Below are positions 19,945 to 31,949 of a stretch of DNA of 64,000 nt, piece by piece; the stretch's first letter is position 1; each line of letters begins with the position of its first letter. This DNA is from Cenococcum geophilum 1.58. Lineage: Eukaryota > Ascomycota > Dothideomycetes > Gloniales > Gloniaceae. The DNA lies in contig KV748178.1 of the NCBI GenBank assembly GCA_001692895.1, positions 124,001 through 188,000 on the forward strand, given 5' to 3'. Position numbers and translations under genes: made by a program. The notes below the pieces were generated by a model. It was not told the DNA's origin. It made no database searches and saw only the letters and a list, made by a program, of their open reading frames with translations.

Positions 19945-22900
19945 ATGTCTGTAAAAGACCTATATATTATATTTACTAAATAAATAAAGACTCTGCAATA
20001 AGCTTTTACAGACACCCTCGCCTATTAAAAAGCCCGATATTATAAGTTAATTAAATCTCTAAAAAAAGAAATTAAAGAGATCAGCCGAAACCTACTATCT
20101 ACCCTACTATTACCCCTACTCGCCGCTACTGGTATTAACCTATAAACACTAGGTGGAGAGAATATATCTAAAACTGGCTCCTTAACCCTAAATTCGCTAA
20201 CTAGTGCCCCTAAAAAGAAGTTAACTAAATATCTCCCTAATTCTCCCGCCTATTTAGGTAAAAGGAGTAAACTACGTTCTTTCCTTAACTAACTTAAGAA
20301 TAAGCTAAACGGTAATATTAATTATTACCTAACTCCTAATAGCTAGCTGCGTTACGCTATAAGCCGCCTAATAGGAGACGCCGTAGAAACTATATACCTG
20401 TTTTAGCCAAGCACTATAGAAGAACTAGTTACTATATTAGAAGCATTTTATAGTAACTCTAACCAAATTACTATAGTATAAAGAAAACTAAATAAGATAA
20501 TATAAGGCTCTAAGAGCTTTCTATTATACTTTACTAAATTTAACCGCTCTATTAAAGAGACTAGATAAAACGAACCCGCCTTAATTAATCGCCTAGTAGA
20601 GTCCCTAAACTCCGAACTAAAGGCTTCCCTTATAGGAGTTAAGCTGCTAGATACCCTTACCGCCTATACCAATATTACTAATGGCTTGTATAACGATATA
20701 CTACGCCTTACTTTAAAATATACACCCTAATATACTGCCCCTTAGCTACCTAAGACCCATAAGGACCTAGATGCTATAGATATTAACACTAAAACCCTCT
20801 TCTACGCCCTAAAAGGATTTGCTAAATAAGAATAACGTATTAAGCTTGGCCTTTACTTTAAATATAGAAGTAACGCTTATATCTTAAGTTACTGCTCTAT
20901 CCTAATACCTAAGATATATATATAAACAACTAGTATAAACGGCCGATTGCCTTAATTAAGCTCCGGTTACTAACCCTAATCTTTACTAGGTCTTAGCCCC
21001 ATATTTAGTAAGCACTACTTATAAGGATAAAGCTATAACTAATATAATATAAGAACTCCGCCCTAATTACCTATAAAAGGAAGGTTTTAGAGCTAAGTTA
21101 CTCTCTAGAACGACTCTATCTTAGAATCTTATTAAATACTTTAGATATTACAAACTCTAACTTTTGGGATTATAGCATAACCGTTAACTGCTACCTTTAG
21201 TAGAATAATTAATAGGCTAATGCCCAAGTTCTAATTAATATAGGAGCTAGTGGTATAGAATTTATTAATAAGATTTTCGCGTAAGATAATAGTTTTATCC
21301 TAACCCCCCTTAACCAGCATATTAACGTATTTAGATTTAATGGTAAATACAAAGTTTTAGGCTAAATTACTTACGTAGTATACCTAAGACTCTAATATCT
21401 AAACCACGAAGAACTAATTAGGCTTTTTATTACTACCCTATGTTACTTAATAATCCTTAGACAACCCTAGATAAAGCTATATAAGGTAACCATTAATTAG
21501 AATAACCTTAAGCTTTTATTTACTGCCCTGCGTTATAAGTAAGAATACTCTATAATATACCGCTCTAACCCTAAACTAAAATCTAGGAAATCTACTAAGA
21601 TCTACTAGCCTAAGATTTCTACTAATATTTACTCTATGCCTAAGGAATCTACCAGAATCTACTAGCACAGAAATTCTACTAAATTTTACCAATATAAGAA
21701 TTCCACTAATATCTACTAAAGACCCGAAAATTCTACTAAATTCTATAAGTTATTACTAAGCATTATACCGCCCTAAACTAAGTAGAAGCTTAAGCTTAGT
21801 ATATAAAACTACTAGAAGAACTAGTATTCTATAATAATAAAAATACCTAAAGAACCTAAACCTAAATTTAATATTAACTCCGTACTTAATACTAAACCTA
21901 AAGTTAAATAAGAATCTATATAAGAAACTACGGACAACCCAAGTAAGCTTAACACCCTAGATTAGAGCTACCCCGCTAGCGCAACTTACTAAGAAACCCA
22001 AATATATAATCTTCGCTATTACAATAGCCGATATTAAAAAGGCCTTAGCACTAAAGAAGCACACTAACCCTGTTACAAAGGTACCAGTAGAGTACTATTA
22101 CCGCCTAGATGCATTCTTATAAAAGGAAGCTAATAAGCTACTAGAATACCGACTATACGACTATAAGATTATACTTAAAGAAGGAAAGCAGCCTAGATTT
22201 AGACCCCTATATAGGATGTCCTAAAATAAACTCTAAGTGCTATAAAAGTACTTAAATAAGAACCTAAGTAAAGGATTTATTAGAGTAAGCTTATTGCCTA
22301 TAGCCGTACTAGTAATCTTTATTAAGAAACCCGGCGGCGGTCTACGCTTTTATATAGACTACTAAGCTCTTAATACCGTTACCATTAAAAACTAATACCT
22401 AATCCTATTAATATAAGAGACGCTAAACTAACTAAGTAAGGCTCGCTACTATACAAAGCTTAATATTATCTCTATATTTAACCGTCTTCGTATAGTAAAA
22501 GGAGATAAATAGCTTATTATATTTCGTACTCGGTATAGATTATTTAAATACTTAGTAACGCTATTTAGCCTCGTAAATGCCCTAAGTTCGTTCCAATATT
22601 ATATAAATAATACCTTACGTCCCTACCTAGACATCTTCTATACCGCTTATATTAACAACATTTTAATATATAGTAATAACCTAACTAAATACTGAAAATA
22701 CGTTAACCTTATTTTATAAGCCTTGCACAGAGCTAGTCTATAATTAGACGTAAATAAGTGCAAGTTCTATAAAATGGAAGTCCTATACCTTAGACTTCTT
22801 ATCTTTATAAACAGCATATAAATAGACTTAAAGAAAGTTAAAGTAATTATAAACTGGTAAGAACCCAAGAATATTAAGGACGTAAAAGCCTTTATAGGAT

Positions 22901-23300
22901 TTGCTAATTTCTACTAACGGTTTATTAATAACTTCTTTGCCCTAGTTTTACCCCTTATAGCTCTAACCTAAAAGGATAAAGCCTTTATCTTTAATAAGGA
23001 ATGTAAGAAGGCCTTTACCTACCTAAAGGTTATATTTACTACCGCGCTAGTGCTCTAATACTTTAACCTAAACTAAATAAGTGTTATAAAAGCCAACTTA
23101 TCTAACTATGTTACTAGAGGTATCCTATCTTAATATAATAAGGATAGAGTATTATACCCCATAGTATACTTCTTAAAATAACTAAGCCTAGCTAAATATA
23201 ACCACGAGATCTACGATAAGGAGTTACTGGCTATTATTAGATGTTTTAAATAATGGCGACCCAAACTAGAAGGCACTGGATTTCTAATTAAGGTCCTTAG
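19945..23300 (+). pseudogene. Gypsy B gag and 5' pol relic
   Basis: The gag frame starts MSVKDLYIIF and has a long readable capsid-like region (LGKRSKLRSFLNQLKNKLNG). A CCHC knuckle at about 20852-20892 has its Cys/His mostly changed to Tyr. Protease is at about 21219-21265 (INIGASGIEFI). RT is at about 22290-22900 ([33 protein letters not shown] for YLDD, FIGFANFY). RNase H begins at about 23000 (YDKELLAIIRCFK) and stops where gypsy C enters at 23300. Stops lie at former Gln/Trp codons. The frame resumes at 29328. Confidence 0.8.
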
Positions 23301-23587
23301 TATTAGCGACTTAGTTAATCGAGGCACGAGTACGGCAAGAGCGACGCGCAAGCCTGTATAATTGGTAGTCTATAAACGAGGATCTAAAGCTAGAGAAAGG
23401 AAAGGAGACGGAGGGCGGCGCCGCTTAACGTTATATACAATCCTCTAGTTATATAATAGTAATTATCTAGAACTATATAAAACTATTTATAACTATCTAC
23501 GACTATCTGCTATAATCTACTAATATCTATTAGCCACAATCTACCAGTTTTTACTAGTTTCCACTAGTTTCTACTAGCGCCGTAATA
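23301..23587 (-). repeat. Gypsy C 3' LTR
   Basis: 287 bp, more heavily changed to TpA than its partner. Confidence 0.92.
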
Positions 23588-23639
23588 TTACCCCCCCCTC
23601 CAAAAAAGCCTGCCCTTAGGCTTTATATATCCGTATTAT

Positions 23640-26600
23640 ATTTATAGGGTATTCTTATCTTTATGCTTAATAGGCAGCTTATTATCTTTACTATTCTAGT
23701 ACTCTATCTACTTATTGAGGTACTTTAGGGGTCTGGGTTTATTAGGGTAACAACTATAAAACTTTTAAAGCTTATAGGGACTACTTATAAAGTTCTATAT
23801 AGGGTACTAAGTGGGATTTAGGTTATACCCCTTCTAACTAATATAATATTTTAACGTTCCCTTTACAAGCTTATAGGCTAGTATTTCTTTAATTTCCTAT
23901 TTATTATCGCCATTAACTTAAATCGGTAGGGGAGGTTTATTCTTTTATTTAGGTAATAGGTTATTTATAGCTTTCCGTAGTTTATCTAGAGAGAAAATAG
24001 GGTAAACTTTAATTAAATCTGGGAGCTTTACTTTATACGCATTGCCTATTTTTTTAAGAACCTTATACGGTCCTGCTATCTAATAGTTTAGCTTATAGCT
24101 AGGTCGTTCCGTCTTTTAGTTCTTTATTATAACCTAGACTATATCTTTTATAGCAAAGTTAGGCTCTCGCCTATACTTATTCGCCTATTATTATATTAAT
24201 TTCTAGGCCTTTTCTAGATTTATATAGGCTATCGTCTAAGCTTCTTCTAAGCGATTAGTGTACTGCCGTGCTTTCTTATAAAATAGTTTTTTGCGTACAG
24301 TCTGGGGTCCTTTTAGTCTTTCCCAGTTAAAGCTTATATAGGGTAAGTAACCCATTTCTAGTTAAATAGGGGCAAATCCTATGGAGCCGTGGGGTAGGGT
24401 CGCTTAGGTATAGTCTATTAAGGGTAGCAGTTTAGCCTAGTTATCTTAAAAGTAGTTAATAAAGGGCTAAAGTCTCTAATCTAAGTATTAATTTACAATT
24501 TCCGTCTAACTATCTATCTAGGGGTGGTATGCGGTAGAAAGCTTTAGCTTAATACCTAAGATCTAGGTAAACTTATTCTAGAAAGCTAATATAAAATACG
24601 GCCTATAATCGGATATAATAGTATCTAGTAGTCCGTAGATTTGGTAGACATAGTAGATATATAGTTAGGCCGCTTTTTTAGCATTAATATTCTTATAATA
24701 TAGGATTAAGAATAGGCGCTTACTAAAGCGGTTAACTAGAATTATAACTATATTGTATCCGTTATGGTCTATAGGTAGCTTATAAAAGTCTATAAAGATA
24801 TATTACTAGGGGCGTTCTAATATTAGGAGTGGTTTTAATAGTCCTAGGGTTTTATCTCGTGGGATTATAGATCTACGGCAGCTATTGCAGTTCTATATAT
24901 AACGGTTAATATCTATAACTATTCCGGGCTAGTAGTAGCGGTTACTAATAATCTTATAGATCTTATTTTTTTTAAGGTAGGCCGTAAAGACCTAGGTATA
25001 AGCTTTAGCAATAAGCTAGGTCCGTAAGTTTTATTCCTTAGCTACTACTAGCCGTTCCTAGTGCTTAAGTAGTCCGTTTTTAAGGGACTATAGGCTAGCA
25101 ATATTCTTTACCTTTTTACAGTACTCCTATAGAGAGGGGGTTGTTTAGTTAGCCTATAGTAGTTTATTAATAAGGTTAAGTTTAAAGGAGTTAATAGAAT
25201 ATATCTTAGCGCTTAAGGAGTCTATACTTAGTTCTGCCTATATTTAAGGGTTAAGATATTCTAGTTATAGTAGCGTCTAGGTCTATAATAAAATCTTTAC
25301 TACCGTCTAGTTATCTAGGTCTTACTTACGCCTTATAAAAACGTCCGTATAGTTTATAGCGCCTAATCTATATATAATTAAAAAGTTAAATTAAGATAGG
25401 GTATCCGCCTAGTATGCCTACTAGGCCGTAAGGGCCTTAGTTATTATAAAGTATTCTAGGGCCTTATAATCTAAAACTACCTTAATCGGCTTAAGGGTCC
25501 CCTCTAGCTATATACGCCAGTGCTAAAAGCTAGAGATAATAGCTAGCATTTCCTTATTATAGATATAGTAGTTTAGCTCGGCATCTATTATAGTCTTTAA
25601 ATAGTATATAATAGGGTACTACTTTCCGTCCGGTTGCTTCTAGAAAAAAAATACTAGCTATTACGCTATTTAAGGCATTAGTTTCTAGTATTAAGGGCCG
25701 TTTTAGGTTAAAATAGGTAAATAGGGGAGCCGATACTAGCCGTTTCTTAAGCTCGTTAAAGGCCTGCCTATATATAGCGTTAAAGTAAAAGGGCTGGTCT
25801 TTTTTAGTAAGACGGTTAAGAGGCCAGGCGATCCTACTGTAGTTCTTAATAAAGCGTTAGTAGAAGTTATAAAAACCTAAAAATAATTATACCCCCTTTA
25901 CGGTCCGTAGGGGTACCCACTAGTTAATTACGGCCGTCTTCTCTAGGTTGGTTTTAATTCTATTTATACTAATAATAAAACCTAGGTACTTTATACGCTT
26001 AATACTAAACTCTAACTTCTTAATATTAACCTAGAGGCTAGTCTTATAGAGCCGTTATAGAACTTTATAAATATGCTTCTTATATTCTAGCTCGTTTTTA
26101 AAGTAGATTATAATATTATCTAAATAGGCCGTATAGAAGTTGTTAAGGTAGTTAAAGAGTATATCGTTTATATACCGCTAGTACGTAGCTAGTCCGTTAG
26201 TTAGTCTAAAATGGAGTACCTTATATTTATACGTTTTATAATAGGTCTAAAATATAGTAAGATCTTTAGACCTAGGGTTTATTCTAATTTAGTAAAAGGC
26301 CTAGCGGATATTAAGCTTTATAAAGACCTTAGCTCTACTTATTTAGGCTAAAGTCTTATTAAGTAGGGGCAGCGGATAGCGGTCCTTATGGGTTATATTA
26401 TTTAGCTTATAGTAGTTAATATANAAGCGNAGTCCTCTATTTAGCTTTTTAATAAAGAAAATAAGTAAGGTAAAAGGGGCTTAGCTAGGCTTAATAAAGC
26501 CCTTATTTAGGTTATTAATAAGATACTACTTTATAGCTTATAATTTAGTAATAAACTGCTTATAAAGGGGGCTAAAGCTAAGGGTATTTTTCTTACCCTA

Positions 26601-28900
26601 CTTAATCTTAATCTTGTGGTTATATAGTTAGTAAGGTGAAAGTATATTGGACGCTACTTTAGAGAATATATCCTTAAATCTCTAGTGTTAATAGGGCAGC
26701 TTTTATTTTACTAGTTCCTTATCTATAAGCTTACTTCTCTTTTCCTTAATTATTTAATTAATTTTATATAAGCTTATTATAAAGGTAATGGTATTAGGCT
26801 AAACCAAGTTCTAGTAAAATCCTACGGCACTAATATAGTAGATATTAACTGGTGGGAGGTCCGCTAGTTTCCTTATAGCCGTTTTCCGGACCATATTTTA
26901 CGGTTTAGGGTTTATAATCTTTCTTAGCTCCTATTCTATCTTCTATAGGTTATCCCTCTAATCTATTAGTTTAGTATAACGTCTAACATCCCTTACTATT
27001 CTTTATAGCTATATAGGGCCTAAGCTCTTTATAGGGGGCTTTTCTAGGTTACTATTAACTTTCTAAGTCTTTAATGCGGGTGCCGTAATATAGGTAGTTT
27101 GGAGGCGATATAGTATATAGATCTATTATAAATTAAGCTATATATCTTTCTTAAAGGTCTAGTCCCTACGCTTAGCATTAGCCTAGTAAATAGTATTAAT
27201 CTAGGGCCGTATAAGGTTTTCTATTATAATACTAATTTCTTTTATAAAGGAAGGGGTTAGGGGTAAGGTTTTGGGCTAAATAAGCCATCTCCTTTATACG
27301 TTAAGCTGTAAGCCTAAATAGGCTAGCCATTTTCGCCTTAAGATTATATTATAGCTACCTAGGTCCGTAATAAGAAAGGGGATATTATACTACCTTTATC
27401 TATTAACATAAAGGTAAATCCATAAGATAGTTATAATAGGTAGCCCTATCTGCCTATTATACCCGTAAATAGGAATTAGTTTAGGCAGTTCTTTAATAGG
27501 TATATTTAGAAAGTTAGCTAGCTTTATAGTATACTAGGTATCTATTAAAGTAAAGGCATTTACTTTAAAGTTAGCTAAAGCAGAGGTTAAAACTTAGTAT
27601 TTATTATAGAATAAAGTATAAGGGATAATGCAGCTTTTTCTACTAACTAGCTAACCTAGATTAATATTTAATATATTAATCCCTTTTAACCCTAGAGAGG
27701 AGTCTTTCTCTAGGGTTCCTCTTTTTCTAACTTTATGCTATCCCTTTAGATTAACAGAACCTTATTTACTTTTATATTTATTAGGCAATCCTTTATATAG
27801 TAACCTTTCTAACTATAAGAGAAGTAAGCTCCTTAATTACTAAGGGCCTATATACGGGGGTTGCTGTATATAGGCTAAGTATTCGCCAGACCTATAGTAG
27901 GACTAGCTATATAGCTAGCTGCTAAATTAGCGGCGGGCTATATAGGTGGTGCTGTAGGGGTTGCCAATTGTACTAGGGCATTATAGGCCGTTTTTATATT
28001 ATTTATAGTCTGATTTAAAGGGTTTCTAGCTTTATACCATTCGGCGTATACCTTAATTTAGTAGAGGCCTTAGTTAATAGCTAAGCACTAGTCCATAAGT
28101 TCCTTTAGCGTCTATATAGTAGTAAAAACTAGTAGTATAGCTCGCTATAGGTTTAGAGTAAGCTTATTAAATAGGTCTAGTATTAAATCTTCCTAGGGAA
28201 TTTAAGCCTAGCTAGCTAGGTATAGAAAGCGGATCTAAAAGGCTAAAAAGGTCTCTATCGTTTTTATATTTAGGCTTTTATAATTAAGTTAGGCGTTTTA
28301 TACTTTAAAGGGGTCCTTATAAATAGAAGATAGGTAAATAATTATCCTTTTTCTAGAGAGGAAGGAATCTGCTAAGTCCTATATATATTACGGACGTAGG
28401 TGCGTCTATATATCCCCGCCGGTACGGCCGAAGACATAGGCCATTTTAGCCCTAGCAGTAGGGAAGTAGTCCGCATTAACTTTAAGCTTATCCTATAATT
28501 AAAGCTTCCAGTTATTAAATATAGGGTTGGTTCTGTTTATAAGTAATAGGGGGTCCACGACCTTTATAGACTATAATAATACTAATACTAAACGTTAGGC
28601 TAGAGCCTTAAGAACTATAGTAAGTCTTTAGGTGTTTAATAACTCTTTATTAGGTATAGGGGGTTCTCTAGCTTTAAGCAGCTCTTAAAGTCGTTTAATT
28701 TTAGTATTAGCTACTATAAGCTCTACCTAGGAGTTTAAATTAGTTACTATTTTACTATCGGAGGTATTTAAGGGTCATATTATTGCTTTGCCGGCCGCTA
28801 TAGTTCTTAGCATAGTAATATGGTTATTAGGGTAACTTTTAGTAGAATTTTATAGGGGTTCTAGTCTATATATATTCTATAGGTTTTGTTATTCTTTTCT
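23640..28900 (-). pseudogene. Gypsy C gag-pol relic
   Basis: Reading leftwards: gag occupies about 28900-27800 and ends in a CCHC knuckle at about 27785-27830 (FSYS.KGYYIKDC). RT is at about 26480-25880 (NNITHKDRYPLPLLNKTL, LTNGLATY.RYINDILF, AYLDNIIIYFKNELE with one Asp of YLDD changed). RNase H and integrase lie at about 25800-24050. A chromodomain is near 23930-23700 (VNGDNK.EIKEILAYKLVKG, YYIS.KGYN). Stops at Trp/Gln positions inactivate it. Confidence 0.75.
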
Positions 28901-29035
28901 ATTCTTCTAGTTCTATTTTATTCTTTAAGTTCTAATAATAGTCTTTAGGTCTACTTCTATGTTCTATTCTTATTTATAGTCTATAAATATTTTTAAGTTC
29001 CTTTTTAGAAAGAAGAGTAGACGAGCTTTAGATAA

Positions 29036-29322
29036 TATTAGCGACTTGGTTAATTAAGGTATAAGTACGGCAAGAGCAACGCGCAAGCCTATATAATTGG
29101 TGGTCTTTAAATAAGGATCTAAAGCTAGAGAAAAAAAAGGAGACGGAGGGCGGCGCTGCTTAACGTTGTATACAATCCTCTAGTTACGTGACGGTAATTA
29201 TCTAAAACTGTATAAAACTGTCTACGACTATCTGCGACTGTCCGCTATAATCCACTAATATTTATTAGCTACAATTTACTAGTTTCTACTAGTTTCTACT
29301 AATTTCCACCAGCGCCGTAACA
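29036..29322 (-). repeat. Gypsy C 5' LTR
   Basis: 287 bp. On its own strand it begins tgttacggcgctgg. Confidence 0.92.
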
Positions 29323-30799
29323 CTTAGCGACTGTAAGAATTTATAGTACTTTACGACCATAAAATAGCTAAGTTATTATTAGGCCCGCTAGTTAAAATAT
29401 CTATCCTATTTCCAATTCTTAATTATATACTACTTAGGCGTTTAAGGTTAGAAGCCTAATACTCTAATCTAACGTTTATAAGACGCGCTAGTACTAAAAG
29501 AAATATACTCTTACTAAAACTAGACCCTACTTTGTCCTAAACTATTTAACTCTCCTACTAAAGACCTTACGGTATACATTTTTAAAATAACTAATTAACC
29601 GATTAAATAGATTATAATTAACAAATACCTAAATAACGAGTTTATTTAAGAGATACTTAAGCTAATCTATAATGGCGTTAGACGCTCTAAGAAGATCTTT
29701 TTAAGTAAATATAAAGCTTATAGAAACCGCTTATATTACCAGAACTATTTAGTTATCCTTGATTATAATAAACTTAAGCTTAAGCTCCTTAAATACGTAT
29801 ACAACCTACTAGCAGCTAGCTACTTAGGCTAAGGAAAAACTCTAGAGCTACTCTAACGGAAGTACTACTAGCTAAATATATATAATATAACACAAAGGTA
29901 TATCTCTAGCTACTATATCTACTAATAAGCTAAAGCTTTATATAAGACGTATAACGGCCTTTTAAAGCCACTACCTATTCCGGACCGAAGATAGAAGGAT
30001 ATCTTAATTAACCTTATTATTAACCTCCCTATAAGTAAGGGCTGTATAAATATTATAGTAGTTATAGACCGACTATTTAAGATAAGGCACTTAATCGCCT
30101 GCCCTAATATATTAATACCTACTATCGCCTAACTATTCCTAGATTACGTATAAAAACTCTATAAACTCCCTAAAATAATTATCTCTAATAAAGATAGCCA
30201 GTTTATATCTATATTTTAGAAAAAACTAACTACCTAACTCCGCATTAAAGCAATATTATTTATAGTATACTACCTAGAAACGGATGGCTAAATAGAACAT
30301 ATAAATGCTATAATGGAATAGTATATTTGGATATATACGTCGTACTTATAAGATAACTGGATTAACTAGCTTGCATTTACTAAGTTTACTATAAATAATT
30401 CCGTCTTGGAAACTATAAAGGTCTCCCTATTTTTGGCCAACTACGGCTAGTATCTATAAATAGGTTTTAAACCCTTTAGTAATATTCCTCGCCCTACTTA
30501 TTACGCCTTATAAGTTATAAAAGTAAATAATTTTATAAAGAAGATAGAGGAACTATAATAGTTCCTTACTAATAAAATAATATAGGCTTAATCTATTTAT
30601 AAAGCCGTAGTAAATAAGAAACGAACCCTAGCACTAGCCTACTAAATTAGTAACTTTGTTTAGCTAAATATAAGAAATCTAAATATAAAATAACCTATTA
30701 AGAAGCTTAATAAAAAAACGCTGGCCCTTACAAGGTTAAGAAGGTTGTTTCCTCCTACGCCTACTAACTAAAGCTCCCTAATACGGTTAAAATCCACCC

Positions 30800-30928
30800 T
30801 GTGACGGTTGTGACGTCACGTGACCTTGGACGCCCATTCAGGTACATATATGTTAAACCACAAGCTGCGAAGTCGATCTTGATCTTCTTCGTGCACTATC
30901 CTTTTGGCTGGTGGTTTTGGCCGTCACA
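30800..30928 (+). repeat. TRIM D 5' LTR
   Basis: 129 bp, tgtgacggttg to ccgtcaca, with TATA-like tacatatatg. Confidence 0.92.
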
Positions 30929-30961
30929 TAAGATCAAGATCAATCGTGTACCACGTTGGTT

Positions 30962-31008
30962 GTGGGGTAGCTTTGGGTTCGATTCCCGGGGCGCTTACAA
31001 TACCCCAC
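30962..31008 (+). other. tRNA-like hairpin with Pol III B-box in TRIM D
   Basis: An 8-bp perfect stem (gtggggta, taccccac) encloses an inner stem-loop with GGG-TTCGATT-CCC, the shape of a tRNA T-arm. GGTTCGATTCC at 30976-30986 is a full match to the B-box consensus. A weak A-box-like string (tggttgtgggg) lies only about 20 bp upstream, too close for a tRNA gene. It may be a fossil tRNA 3' half or an RNA structure of the element. Confidence 0.5.
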
Positions 31009-31211
31009 CTCATGGTCCCTAGGACCGGAGCAGTGTATCAACTACCACACGAATGCACACGTGGGGTGGCCCTGCGCGGTCGGAGGATCGGCATATATGG
31101 CAGACTGAGGTAAGCCCTTAGTGGATAGGGGGCTGTGCTGCGCGTCGGTCGTGAGGGCCCTGGGCGGGGGGTGGCTTACGAGGACGTAAGCCTGTCTTGA
31201 GGCGGGGGTGA

Positions 31212-31339
31212 TGTGACGGTTGTGACGTCACGTGACCTTGGACGCCCATTCAGGTACATATATGTTAAACCACAAGCTGCGAAGTCGATCTTGATCTTCT
31301 TCGTGCACTATCCTTTTGGCTGGTGGTTTGGCCGTCACA
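31212..31339 (+). repeat. TRIM D 3' LTR
   Basis: 128 bp, one T shorter than its partner and with no substitution that I can see. Confidence 0.92.
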
Positions 31340-31657
31340 CACCCTATATTTTATACGTTAGTCCTCTACCCTACTACTTCTATATTAGATGCCCTGCCTA
31401 AATAAATATAAGACCTTTCCCTACTAGTTAAAGTAGATGGTAAAAACGAGTACTTTATTAAAAGAATTAATAATATTAAGTATAATAAACGGAAACGCTA
31501 ATATATATATCTTATAAAATAGAAAGGCTTTATTAAGCCCTTATAGGAACCTATTAACTCTATAGAACTTATATAAGCCGCAGAAGACTTTTACAAACTC
31601 TACCTAAAACTACTATAGCCCCATCTTACAGAAGCTTAAGTTTAAAGGGGGGGGTAC

Positions 31658-31712
31658 TATTACGGGATACCCCCATAACACCTTATATATATCTACCTAT
31701 TTCTACCAACTT
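31658..31712 (+). repeat. Gypsy B 3' LTR, first piece
   Basis: The 55 bp starting tattacgggatacccc correspond to the first 55 bp of the 5' LTR. It is cut by element E. Confidence 0.9.
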
Positions 31713-31905
31713 TGTCACGGAACCCCACCGCAGGGGCCTCCATAGGAGAGCCCCGTGCTCTCGCGTACACCTCGCGTACAGCTTATGTCAGCTACGCGTA
31801 GGTATATCACCTCCTTACGCCCTCGACCCTTACGATCGATCGCGCAACGTCTTGTAGACTCCTCGAATACATACGTCTTGTAGCCACTGCCCCCGTCCCG
31901 TGACA
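31713..31905 (+). repeat. Gypsy E 5' LTR
   Basis: 193 bp, tgtcacggaacccc to cccgtgaca. Confidence 0.92.
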
Positions 31906-31949
31906 TTACGTTGCGCCTTTTTACCACCGACACCCAGCCTACGACCAAT

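Larger units (their letters stand above)
23301..29322 (-). mobile_element. Gypsy C: Ty3/gypsy chromovirus, complete, nested in B
   Basis: Two 287-bp LTRs (23301-23587 and 29036-29322) and a perfect TSD cttag (23296-23300, 29323-29327). The element is reversed: a pyrimidine tract ccccccctcc, the complement of a polypurine tract, lies right of the left LTR. The primer site, on the complement of 29024-29033 (agctttagat on the plus strand), pairs exactly over 10 nt with the LTR at 29117-29126, again self-priming. Length is 6022 bp. It interrupts B's RNase H domain. Confidence 0.93.
30800..31339 (+). mobile_element. TRIM D: 540-bp miniature LTR element nested in gypsy B
   Basis: The LTRs are 129 bp (30800-30928) and 128 bp (31212-31339), identical apart from a one-base T-run difference, with a perfect TSD caccc (30795-30799, 31340-31344). 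Aagatcaagatc at 30930-30941, one base inside the LTR, is the perfect complement of gatcttgatctt at 30875-30886 in the LTR, a 12-nt self-priming primer site. A purine-rich ggcgggggtga precedes the 3' LTR. The interior is about 283 bp, GC-rich and non-coding, with a tRNA-like hairpin. It is essentially unmutated inside a heavily RIPed host element, so it is the youngest or a RIP-escaping insertion. Confidence 0.92.
29328..31640 (+). pseudogene. Gypsy B 3' pol relic (RNase H end, integrase, chromodomain)
   Basis: It resumes directly from the RNase H frame (KVLS then DCKNL.YF). The integrase core at about 30000-30560 reads NLPISKGC, VVIDRLFKIRHLIACP, IIISNKDSQF, then YLETDG; the catalytic Asp in SDrGsqF now reads Asn. 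The C-terminal part is split by TRIM D at 30800 and continues at 31345. A chromodomain lies at about 31435-31600 (YFIKRINNIKYNK, YLIK.KGFIKPL, AAEDFYKLY). Confidence 0.8.

Noticed and set aside
30801-31401. Short ORFs starting MTVVTSRDLG and others in TRIM D
   Set aside because: The same short peptide begins in each LTR copy, as expected for repeated non-coding sequence. No domain is present.
31715-31948. Minus-strand ORF in the E LTR, and its twin at 37428-37619
   Set aside because: They are open frames across the two copies of the same non-coding LTR.
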